Source of the DNA: Burkholderiaceae bacterium
GTDB lineage: Bacteria; Pseudomonadota; Gammaproteobacteria; Burkholderiales; Burkholderiaceae_C
DNA length: 64,000 nucleotides
Assembly (NCBI GenBank): GCA_024235855.1
Contig: JACKLN010000001.1
Span: forward strand, 248,001-312,000
Direction: 5' to 3'
This document shows positions 44,788-53,526 of the stretch, piece by piece. Positions within the stretch are counted from its first letter, which is position 1. Every line of letters starts with the position of its first letter. Both the position numbers and the translations under genes were made by a program. The notes under the pieces are model-generated. The model searched no databases. It was not told the DNA's origin and saw only the letters and a program-made list of their open reading frames with translations.

Positions 44788-47049
44788 TCAGAACAGGGCC
44801 TTGAACTGCACGCCCCAGGTGCGCGGCTCGTTGATGAACCCGGTGAGGTTGTTGAAGTCGATGCCGCCGACGATGCGCACGGTGTCGGTGATGTTGCGGC
44901 CGTAGATCGCGGCCTCGTACTTGCCGTTGCCCCAGATGTAACCCACGCGCAGGCCACCTTCCAGGCTGGCTTTGCCGGTGAATTCGGTGCTCTCGTACAG
45001 GAAGAAGTTGACCTTGCTGCGGTAGGCCCAGTCGGTGAGCACGTAGAAGTCGCCGCCGGCGAGTTCACGGCCATAGCGCAACACCAGGTTGGTCGTGACC
45101 TTGGGCGCCTGGGGCAACGGGTTGCCGTCGATCAGGGCCTGCCCACCGGGCGTGAGCGGGTCGGTCACGGTGCAGGCGGCACACACGGCCACCGCCAGCC
45201 CCGGATCCTTGATCTTGGTGTCGTTGTAGCCCACGCCCAGCGTCATCAGGATGTTGTCCGTCAGGTAGGCGGTGAGGTCGAGCTCGAAGCCCTGGCCGGT
45301 GGCCTTGTCGGCGTTGAGCAGGATGTTGGCGTTGGCTGCGCCGCCCACCGCGGTGAGCTGCAGGTCCTTGACCGTGTAGCTGAAGGCCGAGAAGCTGACG
45401 CGGGCGCGCTTGTCGAAGAGGTCGGCCTTGGCGCCGATCTCGAACGAGGTGTTGTTCTCCGGCCCGGCGACGGACTTGCCGTTGAACGCGCTGGCGCTCT
45501 GCACGCTGCTGGCACGGAAACCGGTGGCGGCGCGCGCGAAGAGGTTGACGTCCTTGTTCAGCGCGTAGACGGCGCTGAGGTCCCAGTTGGTCTTGCTGTC
45601 GCTGGGGCTGGCGGAGAGATCGCCATCGGGTTCCTGCGCCGCCAGTTCGGCCAGCGTGCACTTGCCCGACAGCACGCAGGGCACGAAGCCGCTGTTGGTG
45701 TACTCGAGCACGCTGAGCTTCTTCTTGTCGCGCGAGAAGCGCAGGCCACCGCGCAGCTGCAGCGCCGGCGTGGCCTGCCAGGTCAGCGCGCCGAACAGCG
45801 CCGAGGCGTCGTTGCTCTGGCGGATGCGCTGGTAGCCGTCCTGCGCGCCGCCGGCCAGCGAGTCGTAGCTGAAGCTCTCGACGTCGTAGCTTTCGTCGAA
45901 GAAGTACACGCCGGCCTGCCAGCCCAGCGCGCCGCTGCCGTTGGACTCGACGCGGAACTCCTGCGTGAGCTGCCGGTGCTTGGGGATGCCGTCGGCCGTC
46001 TCCGACGCGAACGGGATCGTGCCGGGGCCGGAATCGGGCAGGAAGCTGGCGCCGAAACCGCCGTCGATGTCGCCGCGGTTGAAGGTGTCCAGGCTCTCGT
46101 AGCCGGTGATCGAATGCAGCGTCACCGCGCCCAGGTTCCACTTCAGGCGCGCGCTGCCGCCCACGGTCTGCAGCTTGGACTCGTTCTTGCCGTCGTAGAA
46201 GACGGTCTCGCGGTCGAAGCCGTCGACCAGGTCGTTGGTGCCCGGCTCGATGATGTTGGCGCGGAACAGGCGGGCCGAGCCGTCCAGGTCGCGTGCGTGC
46301 AGGTTGAACAGCGCGCTGAAGTCCTTGCTCGGCTCCACCAGCAGCTGGGCGCGGATGGCGCTGTCGCGGTAGCCCTCGAGCTTCTGGGTCGGGCCGGCGT
46401 CGTAGTCGTTGTCGACCCAGTCGCTGCGGCGCTGGTCGAGCACCGAGATCCGCGTGGACACCGAGGGCGACAGCGGAATCGTCATCGCTCCTTCCAGGTT
46501 GGTGGTTCCCAGGGTGCCGATGCCGATGCTGCCGTAGCCTTCCATCGTGCGGCCCGGGCGCACCGAGTCGAACTTGACCACGCCCGCGGGCGTGTTGCGG
46601 CCGAACAGCGTGCCTTGCGGGCCGCGCGCCACCTCGATCTGCGCCAGGTCGAAGGCCGGGAAGCCCTTGAGGATCGGGTTCTCCTGCACCACGTCGTCGT
46701 AGACCAGCGACACCGGCTGCGACGCGTTGAGGCGGAAGTCGGTGTTGCCGTAGCCGCGGATGTAGAAGCGCGGGAAGGCGCGCCCGAAGGACGACTCGAT
46801 GTTCAGGCTGGGCACCCGGCCCGACAGGCCGCGCACGTCCTGGCCGCTGGTGTTGAGCACGTCCAGGAACTCGCCGGCCAGCGTGCTGACGGAGTTGGGC
46901 ACGTCCTTGATGCTTTCCTCGCGCCGCTCGGCGGTGATGGTCACCGTCTGCAGCTGCGTGGTCTGCTGCGCCCAGGCACCAGCGTGGGGCAGGGCCAGGA
47001 CGGCCAGGGCGACCGCGTGGTGCGGTGGGAGCTTCTTCAGGGCGCGCAT
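44788..47049 (-). CDS. TonB-dependent outer-membrane receptor
   Basis: The 753-residue protein has a signal peptide (to about residue 28, GAWAQ), a TonB-box-like QTVTITAERREE, a plug domain with VPSLNIESSFGRAFPRFYIR and QIEVARGPQGTLFGRNTPAG, and a beta-barrel ending in FKALF with the terminal aromatic residue. The segments resemble receptors for non-siderophore substrates rather than siderophore receptors. The start at 47049 has a ggaggatcc ribosome binding site. It is the first gene of a two-gene unit with the second BMP protein, which suggests that it imports nucleosides or a compound bound by that protein. It diverges from the phytanoyl-CoA dioxygenase-like gene. Confidence 0.92.
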   Translation of the reverse strand: MRALKKLPPHHAVALAVLALPHAGAWAQQTTQLQTVTITAERREESIKDVPNSVSTLAGEFLDVLNTSGQDVRGLSGRVPSLNIESSFGRAFPRFYIRGYGNTDFRLNASQPVSLVYDDVVQENPILKGFPAFDLAQIEVARGPQGTLFGRNTPAGVVKFDSVRPGRTMEGYGSIGIGTLGTTNLEGAMTIPLSPSVSTRISVLDQRRSDWVDNDYDAGPTQKLEGYRDSAIRAQLLVEPSKDFSALFNLHARDLDGSARLFRANIIEPGTNDLVDGFDRETVFYDGKNESKLQTVGGSARLKWNLGAVTLHSITGYESLDTFNRGDIDGGFGASFLPDSGPGTIPFASETADGIPKHRQLTQEFRVESNGSGALGWQAGVYFFDESYDVESFSYDSLAGGAQDGYQRIRQSNDASALFGALTWQATPALQLRGGLRFSRDKKKLSVLEYTNSGFVPCVLSGKCTLAELAAQEPDGDLSASPSDSKTNWDLSAVYALNKDVNLFARAATGFRASSVQSASAFNGKSVAGPENNTSFEIGAKADLFDKRARVSFSAFSYTVKDLQLTAVGGAANANILLNADKATGQGFELDLTAYLTDNILMTLGVGYNDTKIKDPGLAVAVCAACTVTDPLTPGGQALIDGNPLPQAPKVTTNLVLRYGRELAGGDFYVLTDWAYRSKVNFFLYESTEFTGKASLEGGLRVGYIWGNGKYEAAIYGRNITDTVRIVGGIDFNNLTGFINEPRTWGVQFKALF

Positions 47050-47157
47050 GGATCCTCCGGGTGTGGTCTGGGCGGGCGCGGCAGCAAGGCGCGTGCCGAA
47101 AGCGTGCATCATCGGCCGGCGGTGGCGCGCCTGCCAGACCCGTTGCACGATGACCAC

Positions 47158-48006
47158 ATGTTGAGCCCCGACCAGGTCCAGGCCTACCACCGCGACGGCT
47201 TCCTCACGCTGCCGGGGTTCCTGGCGCCCGACGCCGTGGCCGCCACGCGGGAGCGCGTCTGGTCCATCGTGGACGCGTGCCCGCCGCCGGGCGGCCGGGC
47301 CGCCGTCTTCTCGTCGGCGGAGCGAGCGCTCACCACCGACGCCGAACTCTTCGCCTCCGCCCGGGACGTGCGCTGCTTCTTCGAAGCCGAAGCCCTGGAC
47401 GCCGCGGGCTGTCTGACGCGCCCGCTGCGCCAGGCCGTCAACAAGATCGGCCATGCGCTGCACGACCGCGACCCGTTCTTCGACCGCTTCTTCCGCGACC
47501 CGCGGCTGGCCGCCATCGCCGCGACCATCGGGCTGGCCGACCCGCTGCTGTGGCAGAGCCAGGTGATCCTGAAACCGCCGGGCATCGGCGGTGCCGTGCG
47601 CTGGCACCAGGACGCCAGCTTCTTCTACACCAGCCCGCAAACCGTGACCACGTTCTGGTGGGCACTGGACGACGCCACGCGCGACAACGGCTGTCTGTGG
47701 GTGCAGCCCGGCGGTCACCGCGGGCCGCTGCGCGAGCGTTTCGTGCGCGACGGTGACCGGCTGGTGCGTCAGGCGCTGGACGACACGCCCTGGCCCGCCG
47801 AGGCCGACCGCCGGCCGCTGCCCGTGGCGGCCGGCACGCTGGTGGTCTTCCATGGCCTGCTGCCCCATGGCAGTGCGGCCAACCGCTCGACCGCACCCCG
47901 CATGGCGTGCACCTTGCACGTGACCGACGGGCGGGCCCGGTACGCCGCGGAGAACTGGCTGCAGGGCGGCATCCATGACCCCGTTCGTGGATTCGGTCAC
48001 ACCTGA
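47158..48006 (+). CDS. phytanoyl-CoA dioxygenase family protein
   Basis: The 282-residue protein has the PhyH fold of Fe(II)/2-oxoglutarate dioxygenases. The iron ligands are His150 and Asp152 in VRWHQDASFFYT and His237 in FHGLLPHGSAANRS, followed by an Arg in TAPRMACTLH that fits the 2-oxoglutarate site. The substrate is open: bacterial members hydroxylate many small molecules, not only phytanoyl-CoA. The divergent neighbour is the TonB-dependent receptor, which may point to a shared substrate, but this is only an inference from position. The start ATG at 47158 follows directly after another ATG in a different frame. Confidence 0.87.
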   Translation: MLSPDQVQAYHRDGFLTLPGFLAPDAVAATRERVWSIVDACPPPGGRAAVFSSAERALTTDAELFASARDVRCFFEAEALDAAGCLTRPLRQAVNKIGHALHDRDPFFDRFFRDPRLAAIAATIGLADPLLWQSQVILKPPGIGGAVRWHQDASFFYTSPQTVTTFWWALDDATRDNGCLWVQPGGHRGPLRERFVRDGDRLVRQALDDTPWPAEADRRPLPVAAGTLVVFHGLLPHGSAANRSTAPRMACTLHVTDGRARYAAENWLQGGIHDPVRGFGHT

Positions 48007-48060
48007 CGGCGAACGTTTCTGAGATTTATTAGCAGGTCGCTCATTCCAGAGTTTTGACGC

Positions 48061-48087
48061 TCAAGTCTCGCCGGCACCGCACGATAA
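48061..48087 (+). promoter_or_regulatory. sigma-28 (FliA)-like promoter of the chemoreceptor gene
   Basis: TCAAGTCT at 48061-48068 and CACGATAA at 48080-48087 match the FliA consensus TAAAGTTT-N11-GCCGATAA at six of eight positions each, with the exact 11-bp spacer. The site lies 77 bp before the start of the chemoreceptor gene, which is a typical FliA target. Confidence 0.6.
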
Positions 48088-48164
48088 GCCGAGGACTGTC
48101 CTGCATGGGGGCCGCCGTATCGTCGGCCGCACGCCCCAGGGGACGATCCAAGAGGGCTTGACCG

Positions 48165-50495
48165 ATGTCCAACGCTTCGATGGCCGCCCGCGACCGCAGC
48201 GGCTTCTTCACCCACCACGGGGTCTGGGCGCCCGGTGTCCGCCTGTTCCGCACGCTCGGGTTCAGCGCCAAGGCGTCGCTGCTCACGCTGTGCTTCCTGA
48301 TCCCGCTGGCCGTGGTCACGGTCGCCTGGTTCAAGATCCAGACCAACAACATCGCGTTCTCCGAGAAGGAGCGCCTGGGCGTGGTGGCGGTACGCGCGGC
48401 CATGCCGGTGCAGCAGGCGCTGATGAAGCGCCGGATGTACGCGGCCCAGGCCGCCGCCACCGGGCAGACGCCGCCGGAACTGGCGGCCCTGGATGCCGAA
48501 CTGCCGGGGCTGCTGAAGACGCTGGAAGCCGAGGCCGTGCCCGCAGGCGACCCGATGGGGATCGCCTCGGCCGTGTCGGCGCTCAAGACCCAGATTGCCG
48601 GCCTGTCGGGCGCCGACTTCGCCACCCACAGCGCCGCGGTGGATGCCACCATCGCCCTGATCACGCTGATCAGCGACGGCTCCAACCTGACGCTGGACCC
48701 CGACGTCGACAGCTACTACCTGATGGACGCTGCGGTGTTCCGCGTGCCGGGCCTGATCAACGACATCGGCGTGCTGAGAGGTGTGGCGGCGGCGGTGGCA
48801 GCCGGCGCGGAAGCGACACCGGCGCGTCACGACGCCATAGTGCGTGCCGAGTTCAACAGCGACCGCCTGGACGCCGACATGCAGGGTGGCCTGGCCAAGG
48901 TCGAGGCGCTGCACCCGGGCACGCTGGCCGCGCTGCGCTATGGCGCCGCCGAGCAGGCCATGCACCGCTTCCACGAGACCGCGCAGGCCAATGACGACGC
49001 TGCCAGGATCCAGCAGGAGGGCACGCAGGTCATCGACGCCATGCTGGCGTCCCAGTCGCTGATGCTCGACCAGCTGGACGGGCTGCTGGCCGCCCGCGTG
49101 GCCGGCATGCACGCCAACCAGGCCATGGTGGCCGCCGTGATCGTGGTGACGCTGTCGCTGGCCGCCTACCTCTTCTACAGCTTCTACCTGGTGATGAACG
49201 GCGGGCTGAAGGAAGTCACGCGCCACCTGCAGGCCATGACCGGCGGTGACCTGACGACCCACCCGGAACCCTGGGGCCAGGACGAGGCGGCGCGGCTGAT
49301 GGTCAGCCTGCGCGAGATGCAGGCCTCGCTGCGCGCCATCGTGCACGAGGTGCGCAACGGCAGCGACGAGATCCTGCACGCCAGCAGCGAGATCGCCTCC
49401 GGCGCGATGGACCTGTCCAGCCGCACCGAGCAGACCGCGGCCAACCTGCAGCAGACCGCCGCGTCGATGGAAGAGATCTCCGGCACGGTGAAGAACACCG
49501 CCGCGCACGCCGAGCAGGCGGCCGACCTGTCGCGCACCAACGCGAATGCCGCGTCGGACGGCGGCCAGGTGATGACGCAGATGGTGCGCACGATGGACGG
49601 CATCGGCCAGTCGTCGGCGCGCATCGGCGAGATCATCGGCGTCATCGACGGCATCGCCTTCCAGACCAACATCCTGGCGCTCAATGCCGCCGTCGAGGCG
49701 GCTCGCGCCGGCGACGCCGGCCGCGGCTTCGCGGTGGTGGCCAGCGAGGTGCGTTCGCTGGCCCGCCGGTCCAGCGAGGCGGCGCGCGAGATCAAGACCC
49801 TGATCCAGACCAGCGTCGAGCAGTCGCAGGAAGGCACCAAGGTCGTCGGCCAGGCGCGCCAGGCCATGGAGCGCGTGGTCAGCAACGCCGGCGAGGTGAG
49901 CGCGCTGATCGAGCAGATCGCCACCGGCACCCGGGAACAGTCCCAGGGCGTGGAGGAGGTCGGCCGCGCGGCGCAGGAACTGGACCAGACCACGCAGAGC
50001 AACGCCGCGCTGGTGGAGCAGACCGCCGCCGCTGCCGCCGCACTCAAGGAGCAGGCGCAGACGCTGTCCGGCCGCGTGGCCCGCTTCAAGCTGCCGGAAG
50101 GCGGCCAGGACGTGGCCGTCGTCGAGCGCGAGCCGCAGGTCACCGACTTCGACTTCGACACCGCCATCGAGGCGCACCGCCACTGGAAGGTCAAGCTGCG
50201 CAGCGCCATCGAGAAGCGCGAACAGCTGGACGCCGCCACCATCTGCCGTGACGACCAGTGCCCGCTGGGCCGCTGGCTGCACGGCCCGGGCGGCGCGCGC
50301 TGGGGCAGCAAGCCCGGCTTCTCCACCCTGCTGCAGGCGCATGCCGGCTTCCACCAGGCCGCCGGCCAGGTGGCCCAGACGATCAACCGCGGCGCCTACG
50401 ACCAGGCCAACCACCTGCTGGGCAGCGGTTCGAAGTTCGCACAGGCCTCCAACGAGACGGTGACCGCCATCCTGCGCGCCAAGCGCGGGTTCTGA
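48165..50495 (+). CDS. methyl-accepting chemotaxis protein with C-terminal CZB domain
   Basis: The 776-residue protein has TM1 (about residues 37-57), a periplasmic ligand-binding region of about 270 residues, TM2 (about 325-345), a HAMP-like linker, the MCP signalling domain with the hairpin tip DGIAFQTNILALNAAVEAARAG, and a C-terminal chemoreceptor zinc-binding (CZB) domain from about residue 668. The CZB domain has its zinc-ligand set: His in EAHRHWK, Cys in DDQCPLGRW and His in QAHAGFHQ. CZB domains respond to zinc or hypochlorous acid in characterised chemoreceptors. No CheA/CheW genes are in the window. The start is supported by the AGAGGG ribosome binding site. Confidence 0.93.
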   Translation: MSNASMAARDRSGFFTHHGVWAPGVRLFRTLGFSAKASLLTLCFLIPLAVVTVAWFKIQTNNIAFSEKERLGVVAVRAAMPVQQALMKRRMYAAQAAATGQTPPELAALDAELPGLLKTLEAEAVPAGDPMGIASAVSALKTQIAGLSGADFATHSAAVDATIALITLISDGSNLTLDPDVDSYYLMDAAVFRVPGLINDIGVLRGVAAAVAAGAEATPARHDAIVRAEFNSDRLDADMQGGLAKVEALHPGTLAALRYGAAEQAMHRFHETAQANDDAARIQQEGTQVIDAMLASQSLMLDQLDGLLAARVAGMHANQAMVAAVIVVTLSLAAYLFYSFYLVMNGGLKEVTRHLQAMTGGDLTTHPEPWGQDEAARLMVSLREMQASLRAIVHEVRNGSDEILHASSEIASGAMDLSSRTEQTAANLQQTAASMEEISGTVKNTAAHAEQAADLSRTNANAASDGGQVMTQMVRTMDGIGQSSARIGEIIGVIDGIAFQTNILALNAAVEAARAGDAGRGFAVVASEVRSLARRSSEAAREIKTLIQTSVEQSQEGTKVVGQARQAMERVVSNAGEVSALIEQIATGTREQSQGVEEVGRAAQELDQTTQSNAALVEQTAAAAAALKEQAQTLSGRVARFKLPEGGQDVAVVEREPQVTDFDFDTAIEAHRHWKVKLRSAIEKREQLDAATICRDDQCPLGRWLHGPGGARWGSKPGFSTLLQAHAGFHQAAGQVAQTINRGAYDQANHLLGSGSKFAQASNETVTAILRAKRGF

Positions 50496-50511
50496 CCCGG
50501 GCACCGCCCAC

Positions 50512-50549
50512 CGACAGTGCAGCCGGCCTCGACGCCGGCTGCACTGTCG
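50512..50549 (+). terminator. strong hairpin after the chemoreceptor gene
   Basis: A perfect 16-bp inverted repeat (arms 50512-50527 and 50534-50549, loop of 6) follows the gene by 16 bp. The arm CGACAGTGCAGCCGGC is GC-rich; downstream comes cctcattt instead of a full T-run. It probably separates this gene from the GntR locus. Confidence 0.65.
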
Positions 50550-50555
50550 CCTCAT

Positions 50556-50575
50556 TTGTCCTATTGACAGGACAA
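50556..50575. promoter_or_regulatory. GntR/UTRA operator-like palindrome
   Basis: TTGTCCTATTGACAGGACAA is a 20-bp site with perfect 6-bp arms (TTGTCC/GGACAA) and an 8-bp spacer that itself contains a TTGACA -35-like hexamer. It lies 25 bp before the GntR start, so the regulator probably represses its own operon from here. The binding is inferred. Confidence 0.65.
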
Positions 50576-50600
50576 TGGAACCGGTTCAGTCTCGCGGCCC

Positions 50601-51380
50601 ATGGCTTCCGCGATGCCGCTGCCCAAGTACCACCAGCTCTACCTGGTGTTGCGCGAGCAGCTGGCCGAAGGCCGGCACGACGCCGGCCTGCCGGGTGAAC
50701 TGGCGCTGGCGGACCAGTTCGGCGTCGCGCGCGTCACCGTGCGCAAGGCGCTGGAGCGCCTGGCCGCCGAAGGCCTGATCGCACGCACGCCCGGCCGCGG
50801 CACGGTGCCCGTCAAGCACGGCGCGCCGCCCCCGCCGCCGGAGCAGGCGCAGCTCACCGGCCTGCTGGAGAACATCGTCAGCATGGGGCTGCGCACCGCC
50901 GTCAAGGTGCTGGCCTGCGACGTGGTGCCGGCCCCCGAGGCCGTGGCCCGCCCGCTGGCCCTGCCCACCGGCGCCCCGGTGCAGAAGGCGGTGCGCGTGC
51001 GCTCCACCCGCGAAGGCCCGCTGTCGCACATCACCACCTGGGTGCCCGAGCCGCTGGCGCGCGGCTTCGGCCGGCGCGAGCTGGCCCGGCAGCCCATCCT
51101 GCTGCTGCTGGAAGGCCAGGGCGTGCGCATCGGCCGCGCCGAGCAGGCCATCGGCGCCCGCCTGGCCGACGCCGACGTGGCGCGCCACCTGCAGGTGGAC
51201 GTGGGTTCCGCCCTGCTGGCCGTGCAGCGCCTGATCTTCGACGCCGACGACCGGCCGGTGCAGTGGCTGCAGGGCCTGTACCGGCCCGACCGCTACCAGT
51301 ACCAGATGCAGCTGTCGCGCGTGGGCACCGTCGACGCCAAGGTCTGGGTCAGCACCGCGCTGACCGCCCAGTTCCACTGA
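50601..51380 (+). CDS. GntR-family regulator with UTRA ligand-binding domain (HutC type)
   Basis: The 259-residue protein has an N-terminal GntR winged helix (about residues 10-75) with LPGELALADQFGVARVTVRK and a C-terminal UTRA domain (about 90-245) with a chorismate-lyase-like fold. HutC-type regulators are usually repressors released by a small metabolite of the pathway they control. The ATG at 50601 was chosen; a second in-frame ATG at 50613 is possible. It is the first gene of a run of plus-strand genes, and the substrate-binding protein starts 28 bp downstream, so it probably controls the ABC transporter and the catabolic genes. The effector is unknown. Confidence 0.9.
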   Translation: MASAMPLPKYHQLYLVLREQLAEGRHDAGLPGELALADQFGVARVTVRKALERLAAEGLIARTPGRGTVPVKHGAPPPPPEQAQLTGLLENIVSMGLRTAVKVLACDVVPAPEAVARPLALPTGAPVQKAVRVRSTREGPLSHITTWVPEPLARGFGRRELARQPILLLLEGQGVRIGRAEQAIGARLADADVARHLQVDVGSALLAVQRLIFDADDRPVQWLQGLYRPDRYQYQMQLSRVGTVDAKVWVSTALTAQFH

Positions 51381-51408
51381 CCCCCGTTCCAACCCCGAGG
51401 AGACCGCC

Positions 51409-52608
51409 ATGAGCAACCGCCGCAGCTTCCTGAAGCACTCCGCCGCCGCCGCATCGGCGCTGTCGTTCCCGCTCGTCGCCGGCGCCCAGCCCAAGGCGGT
51501 GAAGGTGGGCATCCTGCACCCGGTGACCGGTGCGCTGGCCTACTCCGGCGGCCAGTGCCGGGCCGGCGCGCTGATGGCCATCGAGGACATCAACAAGGCC
51601 GGCATCAAGAGCCTGGGCGGCGCCAAGCTGGAGGTGCTGCTGGGCGACGCGCAGAGCTCGCCGCAGGCCGGCACCGCGGAGGTGGAGAAGATGAACGAGG
51701 CCGGCGCCTCGGCCATCGTCGGCGCCTACGCGTCGGCCATCTGCCTGGCCACCACGCAGGCCGCGGCCAAGTACGACATCCCGCACGTGGTGGACATCGG
51801 CGTGGCCGACCAGATCGTCAAGCGCGGGCTGAAGAACACCTTCCGCTTCGGCCCCGGCTACGCCACCTGCGCGCAGATCGCGGTGAACAACCTGCACGTG
51901 CTCAACACCGTGGCCGGCAAGCCGGCGAAGACGGTGATGATCATCCACGAGGAAAGCCTGTTCGGCACCGGCACCGCCAACCTGCTGGCGCGCGAGCTGC
52001 CGGGCTTCGGCTTCGACGTGAAGGAGGTCGTCAAGCACGCCAACCCGACGCGCGACTTCAACAACATCGTGCTGCGCATGAAGTCGATCAACCCCGACAT
52101 CGTGATCCCGGCCAACTACTACAACGAGTACGCGCTGCTGGTGCGCACGATGCAGCAGCAGAAGGTGGTGCCCAAGGCCATCTACTCGGTGCTGGGCGGC
52201 GCGGCGTCGAGCTACAAGTTCGTCAAGGAGTTCCCGGACGCGGCCGAGGGCATCATCGACTGCAACCACTGGTTCAACCCCAACGACAAGCGCGCCTTCG
52301 CGCTCAAGCAGCGCACCGAGAAGCAGGGCCTGTTCTTCACCTACGAGGTGTTCAACACCTACACCGCGGTGATGCTGCTGGCCGATGCCATCGAGCGCGC
52401 GAAGAGTGCCGAGCGCGGCGCGATCACGGCGGCGCTGGCGTCCAGCACCTTCAGCAACCACTTCATGCCCTACGGCGACACGAAGTTCGTCGACGGCCAG
52501 AACACCGGCGCGCAGCCGCTGATGACGCAGGTGGTCAAGGGCGACATCAAGGTCATCGTGCCGCGCGACTACCGGCAGGTGGATCCGGTGTTTCCGGTCA
52601 AGGCCTGA
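51409..52608 (+). CDS. branched-chain-type ABC transporter substrate-binding protein
   Basis: The 399-residue protein begins with a Tat-like twin-arginine signal (SNRRSFLK) and continues as a LivK/AmiC-type binding protein of the periplasmic binding protein family (Peripla_BP_6), with GILHPVTGALAYSGGQCRAG near the N-terminus and IVGAYASAICLATTQAAAKY in the ligand domain. Members bind amino acids, amides, urea, aromatic acids and other small polar compounds. Here the ligand is most likely the substrate of the downstream enzymes. A ribosome binding site (gaggaga) precedes the ATG. The permease gene starts 45 bp downstream. Confidence 0.92.
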   Translation: MSNRRSFLKHSAAAASALSFPLVAGAQPKAVKVGILHPVTGALAYSGGQCRAGALMAIEDINKAGIKSLGGAKLEVLLGDAQSSPQAGTAEVEKMNEAGASAIVGAYASAICLATTQAAAKYDIPHVVDIGVADQIVKRGLKNTFRFGPGYATCAQIAVNNLHVLNTVAGKPAKTVMIIHEESLFGTGTANLLARELPGFGFDVKEVVKHANPTRDFNNIVLRMKSINPDIVIPANYYNEYALLVRTMQQQKVVPKAIYSVLGGAASSYKFVKEFPDAAEGIIDCNHWFNPNDKRAFALKQRTEKQGLFFTYEVFNTYTAVMLLADAIERAKSAERGAITAALASSTFSNHFMPYGDTKFVDGQNTGAQPLMTQVVKGDIKVIVPRDYRQVDPVFPVKA

Positions 52609-52653
52609 TCGGCAGCTTCGCGCCCAGACACCGCTCAGCAACAGCCGCCACCC

Positions 52654-53526
52654 GTGTACGGCTTCGACGTCCTGTTCCCCTCGGTCCTCAACGGGCTGAC
52701 CACCGGCGCGGTCTACGCGCTGGTGGCGCTGGGGCTGACGCTGATCTACGGCGTGCTGCACATCATCAACTTCGCGCACGGCGCGCTGCTGATGGTGGCG
52801 CTGTACGCCGTCTACTGGCTGAAGGTGGCGCTGGGCGTGGACCCCTACCTGGCGCTGCCGCTGGTGGTGCCGGGCATGTTCGCGCTGGGCTACGCGCTGC
52901 AGCGCGGCATCGTCGGCCGCGCCAGCCACGGCAAGGACGAGAACATCCTGCTCGTCACGCTGGGCCTGTCCATCGTGCTGGAGAACCTGGCGCTGCTGTG
53001 GTTCCGCTCCGACACGCGCACCATCGACACCGCCTACACGCTCAGCACGGTGCAGATCGGCCCGGCCTTCATCGCCGTGGCCAAGCTGGTGGCCTTCGGC
53101 GGCGCGCTGGTCTTCGCCGCGCTGCTGATGGCGGTGATCACGCGCACCGACCTCGGCCGCGCCATCCGCGCCGTGGCCAGGGAGAAGCAGGGCGCGCGCC
53201 TGATGGGCATCGACGTGGACCACGTCTACGCGATGAGCTTCGGCATCGGCCTGGCCTGCCTGGGCGCGGCGGCCTGCTTCCTGCTGCCGGCCTACTACGT
53301 GAACCCGCAGGTGGGCTCGGGCTTCGTGCTGGTGGCCTTCACCATCGTCGTGCTCGGCGGCATGGGCAGCTTCGCCGGCGCGCTGCTGGGCGGGCTGCTG
53401 ATCGGCGTGGTGGAGTCGCTGGGCGGGCTCTACCTGGGCGAGAGCCTGGGCCAGATCGGCATCTTCGTGATCTTCATCGCCGTGCTGCTGTTCCGGCCGC
53501 AGGGGCTGTTCGGGGCGCGCGCATGA
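52654..53526 (+). CDS. branched-chain-type ABC transporter permease (LivH type)
   Basis: The 290-residue membrane protein is LivH-like, with about eight helices and the segments GLTLIYGVLHIINFAHGALLM and AVAREKQGARLMGIDVDHVYA, the latter in the cytoplasmic loop that contacts the ATPase. It starts with GTG at 52654. The stop overlaps the second permease start by 4 bp (ATGA). It forms the transmembrane pore with the LivM-type protein. Confidence 0.92.
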   Translation: MYGFDVLFPSVLNGLTTGAVYALVALGLTLIYGVLHIINFAHGALLMVALYAVYWLKVALGVDPYLALPLVVPGMFALGYALQRGIVGRASHGKDENILLVTLGLSIVLENLALLWFRSDTRTIDTAYTLSTVQIGPAFIAVAKLVAFGGALVFAALLMAVITRTDLGRAIRAVAREKQGARLMGIDVDHVYAMSFGIGLACLGAAACFLLPAYYVNPQVGSGFVLVAFTIVVLGGMGSFAGALLGGLLIGVVESLGGLYLGESLGQIGIFVIFIAVLLFRPQGLFGARA

